From: Ophiosphaerella korrae
Lineage: Eukaryota; Ascomycota; Dothideomycetes; Pleosporales; Phaeosphaeriaceae
Direction: 5' to 3'
NCBI GenBank assembly: GCA_028456385.1
Contig: JALNQF010000266.1
Span: 1-56,755 of the forward strand
DNA length: 56,755 bases
Positions 13,131-26,547 of the stretch are shown in pieces. Numbering within the stretch: the first letter of the stretch is position 1; every line of letters starts with the position of its first letter. A program made the position numbers and the translations under genes. A model generated the notes under the pieces. It did not search any database. It was not told the origin of the DNA and worked only from the letters and a program-made list of their open reading frames with translations.

Positions 13131-13588
13131 TATTATAGTAGTAATAAGGGAAAACAAGATAGAACTAATTAGTCTACGCTTAGCTACTAACAAAGTATAG
13201 AATAAGTAGGGTAACAACCTATAAGATAATAAGTTTAACTAGGAAGCTAACTATAATATAGATACGTAATAAATTTATAAATTTACAATCTTAGTAAATA
13301 TAAAGTTACAAAGCTATTATATAACAAATTTGTAAATTCGTAATCTTAGTAAATATAAAGTAACAAAGCTGCTAAGATATTATTACTATATAGTTAGTAG
13401 TAATACGTATTATTAGGATAGTATTAGTAATTTAATCCTTTAACTATAGAACGCTAATATAAGACAGTTGTAAAACATCCTCTATTAATACTAGTTATTT
13501 TAAATTACTTATACAAACTTTACTATTAACTCTTAATCTACTAATACCCTAATAGCTACTAGTAGTTAATATAGGTAGCTACGTAACA
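13131..13588 (+). repeat. 3' LTR of element C
   Basis: 458 bases, same length as the 5' copy, starting TATTATAGTAG and ending ACGTAACA. A purine-rich stretch (GAAGAGAGAATAG, 13118-13130) directly upstream is the likely polypurine tract for plus-strand priming. Confidence 0.92.
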
Positions 13589-13593
13589 CTAGC
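13589..13593. repeat. Target-site duplication CTAGC, right flank of element C
   Basis: Second copy of the duplication at 6521-6525. Element B sequence resumes immediately after it. Confidence 0.9.
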
Positions 13594-16260
13594 TCTATAA
13601 GCTACTTTTTCTATTTCTTATATTCTTTAGGGAATTCTCTTTTGTAAGTACTTATATTAGCTTTTAACGTATCTATTTTATAGTAGTTAATCTTTTTTAT
13701 TCTCTAATTAATATATAAGTTAGTTATCTATAACTATAGTATTCCTAGTATTATATCTTGTTTATTATTAATTGTTGTTATATCTATAACTATATTCTTA
13801 ATTATTATTTCTTCTAGTTCTAATATAGAGGGAACTGTTTTAAACCTAATAGGTTCCTAGAATAGTTTTCCTTTAATTATACTAAGTTATTAAGAGTATT
13901 TCTTTATTATATACTCTATTCTTTATATTTCTATAAACTTCTTTAATATAAAGTTTCTTATAGCTTTACTATTAATTATTAATTATACTCTTTTTTTTTA
14001 ATAAGTACTTGTTTTTATAATGTGTAAGCTTCTTATACCTTCGAGCTTTTCTTACTTAGGTAATTTTATAAATTATCTATCTTTTTAGGGCTATAGCCTT
14101 ACTTTAAGTTTATATTCTTTATATTTTAGATATTTATTGTACTTATATTTATACTATAGTCCTCCTTAGACGTATTTCTTAGATAGTTTTAGTCCTAGCC
14201 TTACTACTAGGTATCCTTCTTCTAAGATTATTTCCTATCTTTAGATATCTTCTACTAGAATTACTCTTATATAGTTATAGCCTCTTCTTTTTATAAGCTA
14301 TATATTATTATTTACTTTAGGGTTTCTATATATAATATCATTCTTATCTAGGTATAATATCTATAATACTTTAAAATATACTAGGTATTTTAGGTCTATT
14401 ATTTTGTTATCCCCTTCCTAGTATTTATCTTTTCTAGGTGTATCTATTATTAAGATGTAGTATACTACTAGTACTCTTAGTATATAGGCTTTATTAATCT
14501 ATTGCTTTTTTCTTATAAAGTACTACTATTCTCTTTATATAGGTATCTTTTTTACTACAACTATATATTATTTTATCTATTCCTAAAATAGTATAAACTT
14601 TATTTCTTTAGGATTATATTCTTTCTAGTCTTTATACGCTTCTTTTATACTTATAACTATTAAGTATATTTAAATAAATCTCTATTCTTTATTTTATTCT
14701 TTTATAGCTATAGTTATATAGCTATTATAGCTATATATATCTAGCTAGGTATACTCTATACTTTTTATACTAACTTGTTTCTTACTTCTTTATAGTCTTT
14801 TAGAAGAAGCTGTAGTAGTCTCTTTATTTAGTACTAGTTCTTTAGCCTAGATTAATAGAATCTAGGGCTCTTTCCCTCCTAAGTCTTCTATTAGTAAGTC
14901 TATTACTTAGGCTATTTCTTCTAGCTAAGCTTTTATTCTACTTTCTTTTATTACTACTACTTTATATTTCTATAAGAAGTATCTTACTCTCTATTTACTA
15001 GAAAGATATATATAGTAGTTGTTGTTATAACAAAAGGTCTAATAGAGTATTACGTGTTATATTTCTTTACTCCTAGCTACTTTCTCTTAGGGTTTAGCTT
15101 ATACTTATAGTACTTCTTTCTTCTTTTTAGTTATTTTTAACTATATTTCCTTATCTTTCTTAGGGTCTTTACTTCTATAATCTTTTACAAAGTATCCTAG
15201 TTTTTTATATTTATAATATACTATATCTTTTTTAGACTTTAATTAGTAGTTCTTTACGTAGTAGCCTATTTTACTATAGTTAAAGTACGTAAAGTCTTTA
15301 TTCTTTTTTTTCTTTTTATCTTTATTAGCGTTAAGGATTATAAGGTCTCTTTTATTATAGTTCTAGGTATATCCTCTATACTTATTCTTCTTCTATTCTT
15401 GAAAATTATTATTAATCTATATTACCTATTACTTTAAAGCTTCTAGTGTTCGTAGTTTTTCTATATAGATTATCTTATATTAAATTTTTATATTTAGTCC
15501 CTATTTAAATTATAATATTAGGGCTAATTCGTTTTACTTTATATTTTATAATAGTTATTTAAACTATAATACGTATTCTAGAATACTCTTATTCTACGTA
15601 AGCTTTTTAAGTCTTTCTTTAGCTTATTAGGTAATATTTATATCCCTAAATACTACTTTTATTTATCTAGTAAAGTATTTATAACTTCTAAAGATAGCTC
15701 TAGTTTTATCTTTTTATATTATTAGAGCGTATATTATATAGTTTATCTAGTAAAGTTTAAACTATCTTATTATATCTTCTTTAAAGTACATCCTAATATA
15801 TATTACCTTCTTTTCTTTTATATTAAAGTATAGTACTTATATATCTATCTAGAGTTATACTAAGGCTATAAAAAGTCTTAGTTTCTTCTTTATCTTATTA
15901 AATTTCTTAAGTATAGGTATCTTTAGTTGTTTCTTTATTACGCTTATCTCTAGGCGTTATATAATTAATTCTATTTAGTTTTATCTTTTAATAATAGCTT
16001 TAATCTAGGCCTTATTCTATTTTACGTACTCTTAGAGTTCTTTATTTTAGGTTTCTAAAGCGTTAATTACTATTTTTATATCTTCTTTCTTAGAGATTAA
16101 GTTATTTATATAGTTTTTAATATCCTTCTATACTATATTATCTAACTTATAACTACTTATAGGTGCTTTAGCTACTCTCTTAGTTAAACTTTCTACTATT
16201 ATATTAGCTAGACTATACGCTACTTACGCTTTACTTCTCTTAATAACTAAATTAGCAAGG
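13594..16260 (-). pseudogene. Element B, 5' part: gag and start of pol
   Basis: Read in reverse complement from 16,260 downward: the primer-site region, gag, two zinc knuckles (about 15,300 to 15,190), then the protease with its DSGA remnant at about 13962-13973 and the sequence leading to reverse transcriptase, broken at 13,594 by element C. The first bases after the LTR (CCTTGCTAATTTAG) match those of C and F. RIP has replaced the knuckle Cys and His codons. Some CA/TG dinucleotides remain, more than in element A. Confidence 0.85.
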
Positions 16261-16719
16261 TGTAATAGGTATTACTAGGGTTAACTTCCTAATACCTAAG
16301 GGTTATTAGTAGATTAAGAAGTAATAATAGAAGCTTGTATAGTAATCTACAATAGGCTATAAATAATAGAAGATATTTTACTACTATCTTAGTTTTATTA
16401 CTTATAGTTAATAATTAAATTACTAATACTATCTTAATAATACGCATTTCTATTAACTATATAGTAATATAGTCTTAGCGACTTTATTACTTTATAATTA
16501 CTAAGATTGCGAATTTATAAATTTATTATATAATAGCTTCGTAACTTTGTATTTACTAAGATCGTAAATTTATAAATTTGTTATATATCCTAATTGTAGT
16601 TAGCTTCCTAATTAAGCTTGTTATCCTATAGGTTATTACCTTACTTATCCTATGCTTTGTATATAGCTAAGCGTAGACTAATTAGTTCTATCTTAGTTTC
16701 TTTTATTACTATTATAATA
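16261..16719 (-). repeat. 5' LTR of element B
   Basis: 459 bases. On the plus strand it begins TGTAATAGG and ends ATTATAATA, the reverse of TG...CA LTR ends. It pairs with 2615-3073 and is followed by the ATTAT duplication. Confidence 0.9.
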
Positions 16720-16724
16720 ATTAT
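16720..16724. repeat. Target-site duplication ATTAT, right flank of element B
   Basis: Matches 2610-2614. Element A sequence continues from 16,725. Confidence 0.85.
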
Positions 16725-18261
16725 ATAGCTATTATAACTATATATATTTAACTAGGTATACTTTATACCTCTTATATTAATTTATCTCTTATCTCTTTAT
16801 AGTTTTTTAGAGGAAACTATATTAGTCTCTTTATCTACTACTATTTCTTTAGTATAGATTAATAAGGTCTAAAGCTCTTCTCTCTCTAAGACTTCTATTA
16901 GTAAGTCTATTATATAAGCTATTTCTTCTAGCTATACTTTTATTCTACTTTCTTTTATTACTACTACTTTATTTTTCTATAAAAACTATCTTACTTTCTA
17001 CTTACTAAAAAGATATATATAGTAGTTATTATTATAATAAAAGGTCTAATTTAGTATTACGTATTATAGTTCTTTACTTCTAGCTACTTTTTCTTAGAGT
17101 TTAGCTTATACTTTTAGTACTTCCTTCTTATTCTTAGTTACTTTTAACTAGACTTCTTTTTTAAAGTCTTTATTTCTATAATCTTTTATAAAGTATTTTA
17201 GTTTCCTATATTTATAATATAATAAATCTTTTTTCTTCTTTAACTAGTAGTTCTTTATATAGTAGCTATTCTTACTATAGTTAAAGTATATAAACTCTTT
17301 ATTTTTCTTCTTTTTTTTATCTTTATTTGTGTTAAAGATTATAGAGTCTCTTTTATTATAGTTCTAGGTTAGACTTCTATACTTATTCTTCTTCTATTCT
17401 TAAAGATTATTATTAATTTATATTACCTATTATTTTAAAGCTTCTAGTATTCTTAGTTTCTCTATATAAATTATCTTATATTAACTCTTAGAGTTTAGTC
17501 CTTATTTAAATTATAATATTAGAGCTAACTTATTTTATTCTATATTTTATAATAGTTATTTAAACTATAATATATATTTAGAAATACTTTTATATTATAT
17601 AAGCCTTTTAAACTTTTCTTAAGCTTATTAAGTAATATCTATATCTCTAAATACTACTCTTATTTATTTAGTAAAGTATTTATAACTTCTAAAGATAGCT
17701 TTTATTTTATCTTTCTATATTCTTAGAGTATATATTATATAGTCTATCTAGTAAGGTTTAAACTATTTTATTATATCTTCTTTAAGGTATATTCTAATAT
17801 ATATTACTTTCTTATCTTCTCTATTAAAGTATAGTACTTAAATATTAATCTAGCGTTATACTAAAGCTATAAAAGGTTTTAGTTTCTCTTTTATTCTATT
17901 AAATTTCTTAAGTATAAGTATCTTAAGTAGCTTCTTTATTATTCTTATTTCTAGTCTTTAGGTAATTTATTCTATCTAGTTTTATCTTTCTATAATAACT
18001 TTAATTTATACTTTATTTTACTTTATATAATCTTATAGTTCTTTGTTCTATATTTCTAAGTTATTAATTACTATTTTTATATCTTATTTTTTAGAGATTA
18101 AGTTATTTAGGTTTTTTTTAATTACCTTCTATATAGTATTATCTAACTTATAGCTACTTATAAGTACTTTAACGCTTTACTTAGTTAAACTTTTTACTAT
18201 TATATTAGCTAGACTATATACTACTTACACTTTACTTCTCTTAATAACTAAATTAGTAAAG
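16725..18261 (-). pseudogene. Element A, right part: gag and gag-pol junction
   Basis: Continuation of element A after the B insertion. In reverse complement from 18,261 it gives the conserved post-LTR sequence (CTTTACTAATTTAG), the gag capsid region, and zinc-knuckle remnants at about 17,300-17,190 with Tyr in place of Cys and His. It then runs to the gag-pol linker, which rejoins 2609. Almost no CA or TG is left, so this copy is among the most heavily mutated. Confidence 0.8.
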
Positions 18262-18648
18262 TATAATAAGTTACTTATATCGACTCTAGGTAACTATTAT
18301 AGAGTATTAGTAGATTAGAAGTTAATAATAAAAGCTTATATTTTAATTAAGTAATAACTATAAATAATAGTTAATTTGTGTATATAATATTAAGTATTAG
18401 CGTTCTAGGTTAGAGATTAGATTACTAATACGTATTCTATTAACTATATACTTTAAGTAATCTATTTATATAACTTTATAGATTACTCTAATCTATTATA
18501 TATATTTATAGATTACTTTACGTCTTAAGTATTTAGGTTATAAGTTATTTCTTAATCTAGGTTATTACTTTACTTATCCTATACTCTATTAATACTAGAG
18601 CTAAGACTAATTAGTTCTATCTTGTTTTCTCTTATTACACTTATAATA
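18262..18648 (-). repeat. 5' LTR of element A (387 bases, second LTR type)
   Basis: Bounded by the TATAATAAG / TTATAATA ends and by the conserved primer-site side at 18,261. The inner part differs from the B/C/F LTRs. It has direct repeats of an AGTAATCTATA-like unit, a feature shared with the E LTR at 26,548-26,977, so A and E have the same LTR type. The 3' partner lies outside the window. Confidence 0.8.
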
Positions 18649-18653
18649 AAGTA
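18649..18653. repeat. Presumed target-site duplication AAGTA beside element A
   Basis: The five bases adjoining the outer edge of the A LTR. The partner would lie left of the window, so the duplication cannot be verified here. Confidence 0.4.
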
Positions 18654-19952
18654 CCTAAAGTATAAGCTAAGTTATAAGAGAAAGTAGTAGTAAATAGAGA
18701 GTTATAGTACGTAATACTTAATTAGACTTTTTATTATAATAATAACTACTATATATATCTTTTTAGTAAGTAGAGAGTAAGATAGATTTTATAAAAAAAA
18801 AAAGTAATAGTAATAAAAGAAGAAACTTAAGTATAGCTTAAAGATATAATATATATAATAGACCTACTAATAGAAGATTTAGAAAGAAAAGAGCTTTAGA
18901 CTTTATTAATCTACGCTAAAAGATAAGTAGAATATAAAAAGACTACTATAGTTACTTCTAAAGAACTATAAAGAGATAAGAAATAAGCTAATATAAAAAG
19001 TATAGAGTATACCTAGTAAGTTATATATAGTTATAATAGCTATATAATAATAGATATAGTAGAATAAAACAAAAAATAGTAGTTTATTTAGAAATACTTA
19101 CTAGTTATAAGTATAGAGGAAGCCTATAAAGACTAAAAAGAATATAATTCTAAATAAATAAAGTTTATAATATTCTAAAAATAGATAAGTATTATATAGA
19201 TATAGTAAGAAAAATATTTATATAAAGAGAGTAGTAGTACTTTATAAAAAAATATAATAGATTAATAAAGCTTATATACTACGTATACTAGTAGTATACT
19301 ATATTCTAGTAATAATAAGACTAGGAATAGATAGATACTAGGTAGAGAAAAATAAGAAAATAAACTTATAACATTTAGTATACTTTAAGATAGTATAGAT
19401 ATTATACTTAAATATAAATTACTATATATATAGTATATTAAAAGTAAGAAACTATATATAGCTAATATAAAAAGAACGATATAATTATATAAAAGTAGTT
19501 TAAAAAAAATATCTAAAGTTAAAAAGTAATTAAAATACTTAATAAAAAAAGTATAGTAATTAGACTAAAACTAAAGTTATCTAAAGAATATATATAAAGA
19601 AGACTATAGTATAAGTATATATATAATAAATATCTAAAGTATAAATACTATAAATATAAAGTAAAGTAATAGCTCTAGAAAAATAGATATTTTAAAGAAT
19701 AACCTAAGTAAAAAACGCTAGAAAGTATAATAAGCATATATATTACAAAAGAAAGAATATACTAAGAAAGAAAAGAATAAATTATAATTAATAGTAGAGC
19801 TATAAAGAACCTTATATAAAAGAAGTTTATAAAAAGCTAAGGAATAAAGTATACTATAAAAAAATACTCTTAATAACTTAGTATAATTAAAGGAAAACTA
19901 TTCTAGGAACTTATAACGTTTAAAGTAGTACCTTTTATACTAGAACTAAAAA
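18654..19952 (+). mobile_element. Element D, left visible part (end of gag to protease)
   Basis: Plus-strand chromovirus sequence that begins abruptly at the edge of element A, at a point matching about 8,128 of C (just after the zinc knuckles). The 5' part of D must lie left of the window, beyond A. The segment runs through the gag-pol linker and a strongly degraded protease (N-S-R-A remnant near 19,790) and is cut at 19,952 by element F. It has very few CA/TG dinucleotides. D is the outermost and apparently oldest element in the stack. Confidence 0.8.
19948..19952. repeat. Target-site duplication AAAAA, left flank of element F
   Basis: Five A residues directly before the 5' LTR of F, repeated at 27814-27818 directly after its 3' LTR. 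The motif is of low complexity, but it sits exactly at both independently placed LTR edges. Confidence 0.7.
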
Positions 19953-20360
19953 TATTATAGTAGTAATAAGAAAAATAGAGATAGAACTAAATAGTTTAAG
20001 CTTAGTTACTAATAAAGTATAGAATAAGTAGGGTAATAACTTATAGGATAATAAACTTAATTAGGAAACTAACTATAACTAGGATACGTAATAAGTTTAT
20101 AAATTCGTAATCTTAGTAAATATAAAGTAATAAAGTTACTAAGAAGCTATTAGTATATAATTTATAGTAATACGTATTATTAGGATAGTATTAGTAAGTT
20201 AATCCCTTAACTATAGAAAACTAATATAAGATAATTATAAGATATCTTCTATTATTTATAGTTATTATAGATTACTATATAAGCTTTTATTATTAACTCT
20301 TAATCTACTAATACTTTAAAGATAGGCGACCTATAGTTAATAATAAATAGCCTAGTAATA
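19953..20360 (+). repeat. 5' LTR of element F (408 bases)
   Basis: Starts TATTATAGTAG and ends AGCCTAGTAATA, followed by CCTTACTAATTTAG. It is 46 bases shorter than its 3' partner because it has one fewer internal repeat unit around the ATCTTAGTAAATA core. Confidence 0.88.
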
Positions 20361-22850
20361 CCTTACTAATTTAGTTATTATAAGAAGTAAAGCGTAAGTA
20401 GTATATAGTTTAGCTAATATAATAGTAGAAAGCTTAACTAAGAAAGAAGCTAAAGTACTTATAAGTAGTTATAAATTAGATAATACTATATAGAAGTAAA
20501 TTAAAGACTATCTAAATAACTTAATTTTAGAAAAAGAAGATATAAAGATAGTAATTAACGCCTTAGAAACCTAAAATAAAAAACTCTAGGAATATAGAAA
20601 GTAAAATAAAGCCTAAATTAAAGCTATTATTAAAAGATAAAATTAAATAGAACTAATTACCTAAAGACTAGAGATAAGTATAATAAAGAAACTACTAAAA
20701 ATACTTATACTTAAAAAGTTTAATAGAAAAAAAGAAGAACTAAAACCTTTTATAGTATTAGTATAACTTTAGATTTATATATAAGTACTATACTTTAATA
20801 AAGAAGATAAAGAGGTAATATATATTAGAATATACTTTAAAAGAGACGTAATAAGATAGTTTAAGCTTTACTAGATAGATTATATAATATATACTTAGAT
20901 AAACTAAAAAGATAAAACTAGAGCTATTTTTAGAAGTTATAAATACTTTATAAGATAAATAAGAGTAGTATTTAGAGATATAGATATTACCTAATAAGCT
21001 AAAGAAAGGCTTAAAAAGCTTATATAAAACAAGAGCGTTCCTAAATATATATTATAGTTTAAATAACTATTACAATATATAGAGTAGAATAAACTATCTC
21101 TAATATTATAATTTAAATAAAGACTAAACTTAAAAATATAGTATAAAATAATTTATATAGAAAAGCTAAGAATACTTAAAGCTCTAAAGTAATAAGTAAT
21201 ATAAATTAATAATAATCTTTAAAAAGAGAAAAAGAATAAGTATAGAAGATCTACTTAAAACTATAATAAAAGAGACCTTAAAATCTTTAATATAAATAAA
21301 GATAGAAAGAAAAAGAAGAATAAAGACTTTATATACTTTAACTATAGTAAAAAAAGCTACTACGTAAAAGATTATTAGTAATAAAAAAAGATATAGTATA
21401 TTATAAATATAAGAAACTAAGATACTTTATAAAGGACTATAGAAGTAAAGATCTTAAGAAAGATAAAGAAACTTAGTTAAAAATAACTAAGAGTAAGAGA
21501 GAAGTACTTAAAGTATAAGCTAAACCTTAGAAGAAAGTAGCTAGAAGTAAATAAATATAATATATAATACTCTATTAGACTTTTAATTATAATAATAACT
21601 ACTATATATATCTTTCTAGTAAATAGAGAGTAAGATATTTCTTATAAAAGTATAGAGTAGCTATAATAAAAGAAAGTAGAATAAAAGTATAGCTAAAAGA
21701 AATAGCTTATATAATAAACCTACTTATAGAAGATTTAGAAAGAGAAGAGCTTTAAATACTATTAATCTTAACTAAAAGACTAGTACTAGATAAAGAAACT
21801 ACTATAGTCTCTTCTAAAGAACTATAAAGAGATAAGAAATAAATTAATATAAAAAGTATAAAGTACACCTAGTTAAATATATATAGTTATAATAGTAATA
21901 TAATAATAGATATAGTAGAATAAAATAAAGAATAGAAATTTATTTAGAAATACTTACTAGTTATAAGTATAGAGAAAGTGTATAAAGACTAAAAAGAACG
22001 TAATTCTAAAGTAATAAAGTTTATAATATTCTAATAATAGATAGAGTAATACATAGTTATAGTAAGAAGAATACTTATATAAAGAGAGTAGTAGTATCTA
22101 GTAAGAAAAATATAATAGATTAATAAAGCCTATATACTATAAGTACTAGTAGTATACTATATCTTAATAATAATAATACTTAGTATAGATAGTTACTAGG
22201 TAGAAGATAATAAGAGAATAGATCTAGAATATCTAGTATATCTAGAAATAGTATAAGTATTATATTTAAATATATACTACTACTTATATAAAGTAGTAAA
22301 AGTATAAAACTATATATACTTAAAAAAAAAAAAAAATATAACTATACTAAAGTAATCTTAAAAAAAGAAATTAAAAGATAAGAGATAAATAAGATACTTA
22401 ATAAAGAATATATATCTATTAGACTAGGACCTAAGCTATTAAAAGAATATATTAAAGAAAGGCTATAGTATAAATATATCTATAATAAATATCTAAAATA
22501 TAAGAATTATAAATATAAAATAAAGTAATAGCTCTAGAAAAATATATAATATAAAGAAAGACCTAAGTAAAAAAAGCTAGAAAGTATAATAGGCCTATAT
22601 ATTATAAAAAAAGGTATATACTAAAGAAAGAAAGTATAAATTATAATTAATAGTAGAGCTATAAAAAACTTTATATCTAAGAAGTTTATAGAAAACTAAG
22701 GAATAAGTTATATAATAAAGAAATACTCTTAATAACTAAGTATAATTAAAGGAAAACTATTTTAAGAACTTATTAAATTTAAAATAATACCTTTAATACT
22801 AAAGTTAGAGAGACTAGAAATTAAGAATATAGTTATAGATATAATAATAA
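20361..22850 (+). pseudogene. Element F gag and start of pol, heavily RIP-mutated
   Basis: Capsid region from about 20,400, zinc knuckles at about 21,335-21,450 (first knuckle Y-F-N-Y-S-K-K, second with its glycine-basic spacing kept), linker, and protease remnant at about 22,650-22,665. CA is nearly absent throughout. At about 22,850 the base composition changes within a few tens of bases to that of the less mutated E sequence, although the reading frame and homology to C carry on without a gap. Confidence 0.75.
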
Positions 22851-25800
22851 TTAATAATAAACAAGATATAATACTAGGAATACTATAGTTATAGATAACT
22901 AACCTAAGAATTAATTAGAGAATAGGTAGAATTAGCTACCCTAAAAAAGAAATATTAAAAGCTAACATAGTTACACACAAAGGAGAATTCCTAGAAGAAT
23001 ATAAGAAATAAGAAAAATAGCTTATAGAACCTAAAGATTACCTTCTAAAACATTAACTATAGGATTTAGTAATAGATCTAAAAGAAGATAAGGACATAGG
23101 ATAAAGCCTAGTTTATAGAAAAATAGAAGAAAAATCTAAGATTAAATAAACGTTTATTAAAAACGCACTAAAGAAAGAATAGATATAAGAATCTAAGTCC
23201 TTAGTAGTATATAGACTTATATTTATAGATAAAAAGAAAATAAGTAATAAAAGACCTTATATAGACTTTAGAAAAACTAACGCAATTATAAATAAGAACT
23301 AATACTTCTTACTATAAATAGACGCAATATAAAATAGACTATAGAAAGCAAGAATCTTTATAAAACTAGATATCTAGAACGCCTACTACTAGATTAGAAT
23401 TAAGAAAGGCAATAAATAGAAAATAGTATTTAGAATACAATATAGACTATATAAATACCTAGTTATACCCTTTAGCTTAATAAACGCACTAGTAGCCTTC
23501 TAAGAAAGAATAAATATAGTACTAAGAGAATACTTAGATATATTTACATTCGCATACCTAGATAATATTTTTATATTCTTAGAAATAGAAGAAGAATATA
23601 TATAGCACGTATACAAAGTACTAGAAAAACTAGTAGAAAGTAAACTATTCTTTAAAATAAGAAAATGTAAATTCTATATAAAAGAAATAGACTTCCTTAG
23701 ATTTATTATTAAACTAGGAAAAATCAAGATTAATCTAGAAAAAATTAGATTAATTAACGAATAGCTAATACCTAAGAACTTAAAGGAAGTACAATAATTT
23801 TATAGCCTAGCTAACTTTTATAGAAAGTTAATAGTAGGATAGTCTAAAGATATAGAACTAATAATAAGGCTTATAAAAAAGGATACACTATTTAAATAGA
23901 TAAGAGAATATAATAAAGTATTTAACAAAATTAAAAAGAAGTTTATAGAAAACCTAGTTATTAGAATATATAACCTAGACCTACTAGTAATAGTAAAAAC
24001 AGACGCATCTAACTTAGTCTATAGAATAGTACTAATACAAGAAGACCTAAAAACTAAGAAAGAATACTTAGTTAAATACTTCTCTAAGAAGATAAAAATA
24101 GTAGAACTTAACTACTAGATCTATAACAAAGAAATGCTAGCAATCTATAAAGTATTTAAATAATAGAGAGTATACCTATAAAGAGTAAAATACTAAATAA
24201 AGGTCTATATAGACTATAGGAATCTTATAGGATTTATACTAAATAAAGAACTAATATAATAATATACAAGATAGTAGGAATTCTTATTAATATTTAATAT
24301 AGAAATTATATATATAAAAGGAAAAGATAACTAATTTGTAGACGCCTTTAGTAGAAGACTAGACTTATAAAAAGAAGTAAGCGCTACTAGTATAGTTCTA
24401 GTTAAGAACGAGGAAGGATATTTAGTTCTAAATATACTTAAAATAGCCGCAACACTTAAAAGAATAGATAGCAAGCTAAACGAATAGATTTAGAAAATAA
24501 CGCGAGAAGTATCTAAAGAAATAAAGAAACTAGAAATCTAAAAAGGATTAGTATAAGCTTATAGAAGAATTTATATTCTAAAGAAGAACTAAAGAGAATT
24601 TATACAATAATTTTACAAATTACTAGTATATAGTTACTAAGGTATTAAAAAAATATTAGATAGACTACTACGAGATTATTACATTCTAAAAGTAAGATAA
24701 CTAGTAATAGAGGTACTACAAGATTGTATAGAATACTAGAGAAATAAGTATAGTAGATACGCACTATATAGGAAGCTATAACTAGTAGAAGTACTAGAAT
24801 AACTATAGAGAGTTATTATAATAGACTTTATTACGAAGCTACCTAAGTTAAAAGACTTAATATTAGGAGTTAAGTACAATAGAATTTTAATAATAGTAGA
24901 TAAGCTTACAAAGTACTTATACTTTAAACTATATAGAGAAAAAAGTATAATAGAAACTACTATATACTAGGTTCTAGGAACTATAATTAGTTAATATAGA
25001 CTACTAGACAAGATTATTATAGATAGAGATATAAGATTTACATTAAAACTATAGGGAATAATAATAGCACAATTAGGAATTAAATATATAATATCTACTA
25101 TATACTATCTATAAATAGATAGGTAATTAGAAAGAATAAACTAGATAGTAGAATAATACCTAAGATACTACCTTAATTATAACTAGAATAATTAGGTATA
25201 GTTACTACCTATAGTATAGTTAGCATACAATAGCGTAAAGAACGTAATAATAAGAGTATTACTCTTCTTTATAAACTACAGATTTAACCCTAGTGTATAT
25301 AGAATACTAAGACTAGAGACATCTTAGTCTCTAAAAGGAGAAAACTTCGCTAATAGACTTAAAAATATACACGATTAATTAAAACAGGATATAGAATTCC
25401 TACATAATTAAATAATAAAGTATTATAATAAGAAATATAAAGAGGGACCCTAATTTAAAAAGAGAGAAAAGGTATAGTTAGTATAAAAAAATATTAAGAG
25501 TAAGAGACTAAGTTTAAAACTAAACTACGTTAAGATAGGACTATACAAAATTAAGAAAGAAGTTACGCTAGTTATATTTAAATTAAAGCTACTAAATAAA
25601 ATAAGGATACACCTAACCTTTTACGTAGTACTACTTAAGATAGTACTATAAAACGTAGAACTACTAGTATATAAAGTAGACACGTATAGAGAATAAGAAG
25701 AATAGGAAGTTAAAGAAATCCTAGTATACTAATTCTATAATAGTAAGAACTACTACCTAATAAAATAGATAGGTATAGACGAAAAAGGAAAACTATAGGA

Positions 25801-25860
25801 AGAAATATAGGAACTAGAAAGTAACCTAAACTACTTTAAGAAACTAGAGAACTTCTAAAG
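22850..25860 (+). pseudogene. Element E pol: RT to chromodomain, less RIP-mutated
   Basis: Closely similar to C pol from 9,470 to 12,480. The reverse transcriptase Y-L-D-N box is at 23555-23566, the RNase H DAS motif at about 24,002, the integrase second Asp at 25022, and the chromodomain at about 25,705-25,860. CA and TG are clearly more common than in the sequence upstream. TAA/TAG breaks remain at Gln/Trp positions, so it is not functional. The amino-terminal half of this element (5' LTR, gag) is absent. Confidence 0.85.
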
Positions 25861-26547
25861 TTAAAACCCTCTAGAACACCTAGTAGCGAACTAAGAGAAC
25901 TAAGAAAACTAATATTACTATTACTAGATAGAGAAGCGATAGGAGTACCTAACGTAGGACCTACTATAGTAACACTAAATACCTTGTCTAAGTTTAGCTT
26001 AGCTTCTAGAGCTACTAACTACTTAGCTAATTTCTTATTATTTAGCGCCTTTATCTTATAAAGATAGGAGAGATAAGCTTAATTCTTTACTAGCTTACTT
26101 TACGCAAGCTCCTAGATCTACTTACGTTTAGCTTTAGCCTCTATAATTTAAGATAGTAATTTCTCTTAAGCCTAGTTAATAGCTCTCCCTATTATTATTA
26201 AGCCTAGATATAAGAATAAGTATAATAAATATACACTTTATAAGAGAAATACTAAATATATTGTAAGAGCTATAAACGTTTACATAAATATACGCCTTAT
26301 AAGCTCTACTATTATTTATAGAAACTATATAAAGAGAATACTTAGGATTTAACTTAGAGGAGGTATAACAAGAATAAAGAAATATTTTAATACTGTTACG
26401 TAACACGTAATTAGTAAGAAGATATTAACGTTGTATAGAAGAAGTAACTATAGGGAGTAATAAGGAACTAGAAATTAACGAAGAAAGTAGGCTAATAACC
26501 TTAGCTCTAGGATAGATAAACAAGGACTTACCTAGAGGAGGAGATAG
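25861..26547 (+). pseudogene. Element E extension beyond the chromodomain
   Basis: The pol frame continues to the LTR with breaks only at TAA/TAG. The last third is especially clean and contains SNKELEIN followed by LITLALG, matching SNKELRIN and LITL in element C. Upstream, LKP-S-QQL matches LKP-Y-QQL in C. The opposite strand over about 25,930-26,170 is also readable in mirrored phase (for example LEAKLNLDKV). A purine-rich tract, GAGGAGGAGATAG, just before 26,548 is the likely polypurine tract. No known domain was recognised. The shortest open stretches here, such as a 76-codon minus-strand frame at 26176-26406, are not supported. Confidence 0.45.

Larger units (their letters stand above)
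6526..13588 (+). mobile_element. Element C, complete Ty3/Gypsy chromovirus, 7,063 bases
   Basis: The best preserved complete element: 458-base LTRs at both ends, a CTAGC target duplication, and one gag-pol frame running from about 7,000 to the 3' LTR. The order of domains is capsid, CCHC knuckles, protease, reverse transcriptase, RNase H, integrase, chromodomain, which is that of Ty3/Gypsy chromoviruses. It keeps more CA/TG than A, D and the 5' part of F, in line with being the most recently nested insertion of its stack (C in B in A in D). Many stops mean it cannot be autonomous now. Confidence 0.93.
2615..16719 (-). mobile_element. Element B, full-length Ty3/Gypsy chromovirus (minus strand) split by element C
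   Basis: B has 459-base LTRs at both ends (2615-3073 and 16261-16719), is flanked by ATTAT, and is interrupted at 6525/13594 by element C. Without the C insertion it is about 7,037 bases, close to the 7,063 of C. Left of C lie the post-chromodomain region, chromodomain, integrase, RNase H and reverse transcriptase (YxDD box at 5989-6000 in reverse complement). Right of C lie the rest of pol with the protease (DSGA remnant at about 13962-13973), the CCHC knuckles (about 15,190-15,300) and gag. RIP is heavy but lighter than in A and D. Confidence 0.9.

Noticed and set aside
13023..13217. 64-codon minus-strand open frame
   Set aside because: It straddles the end of the element C internal region and the start of its 3' LTR, and is very rich in Leu, Ser and Ile, as expected from RIP-altered DNA read in a non-coding phase. 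The sense pol frame explains the conservation better.
26176..26406. 76-codon minus-strand open frame
   Set aside because: It lies opposite the readable sense extension of element E. Its composition (Ile, Tyr, Ser, Asn) is that of AT-rich noise, and the equivalent frame in C is not open.
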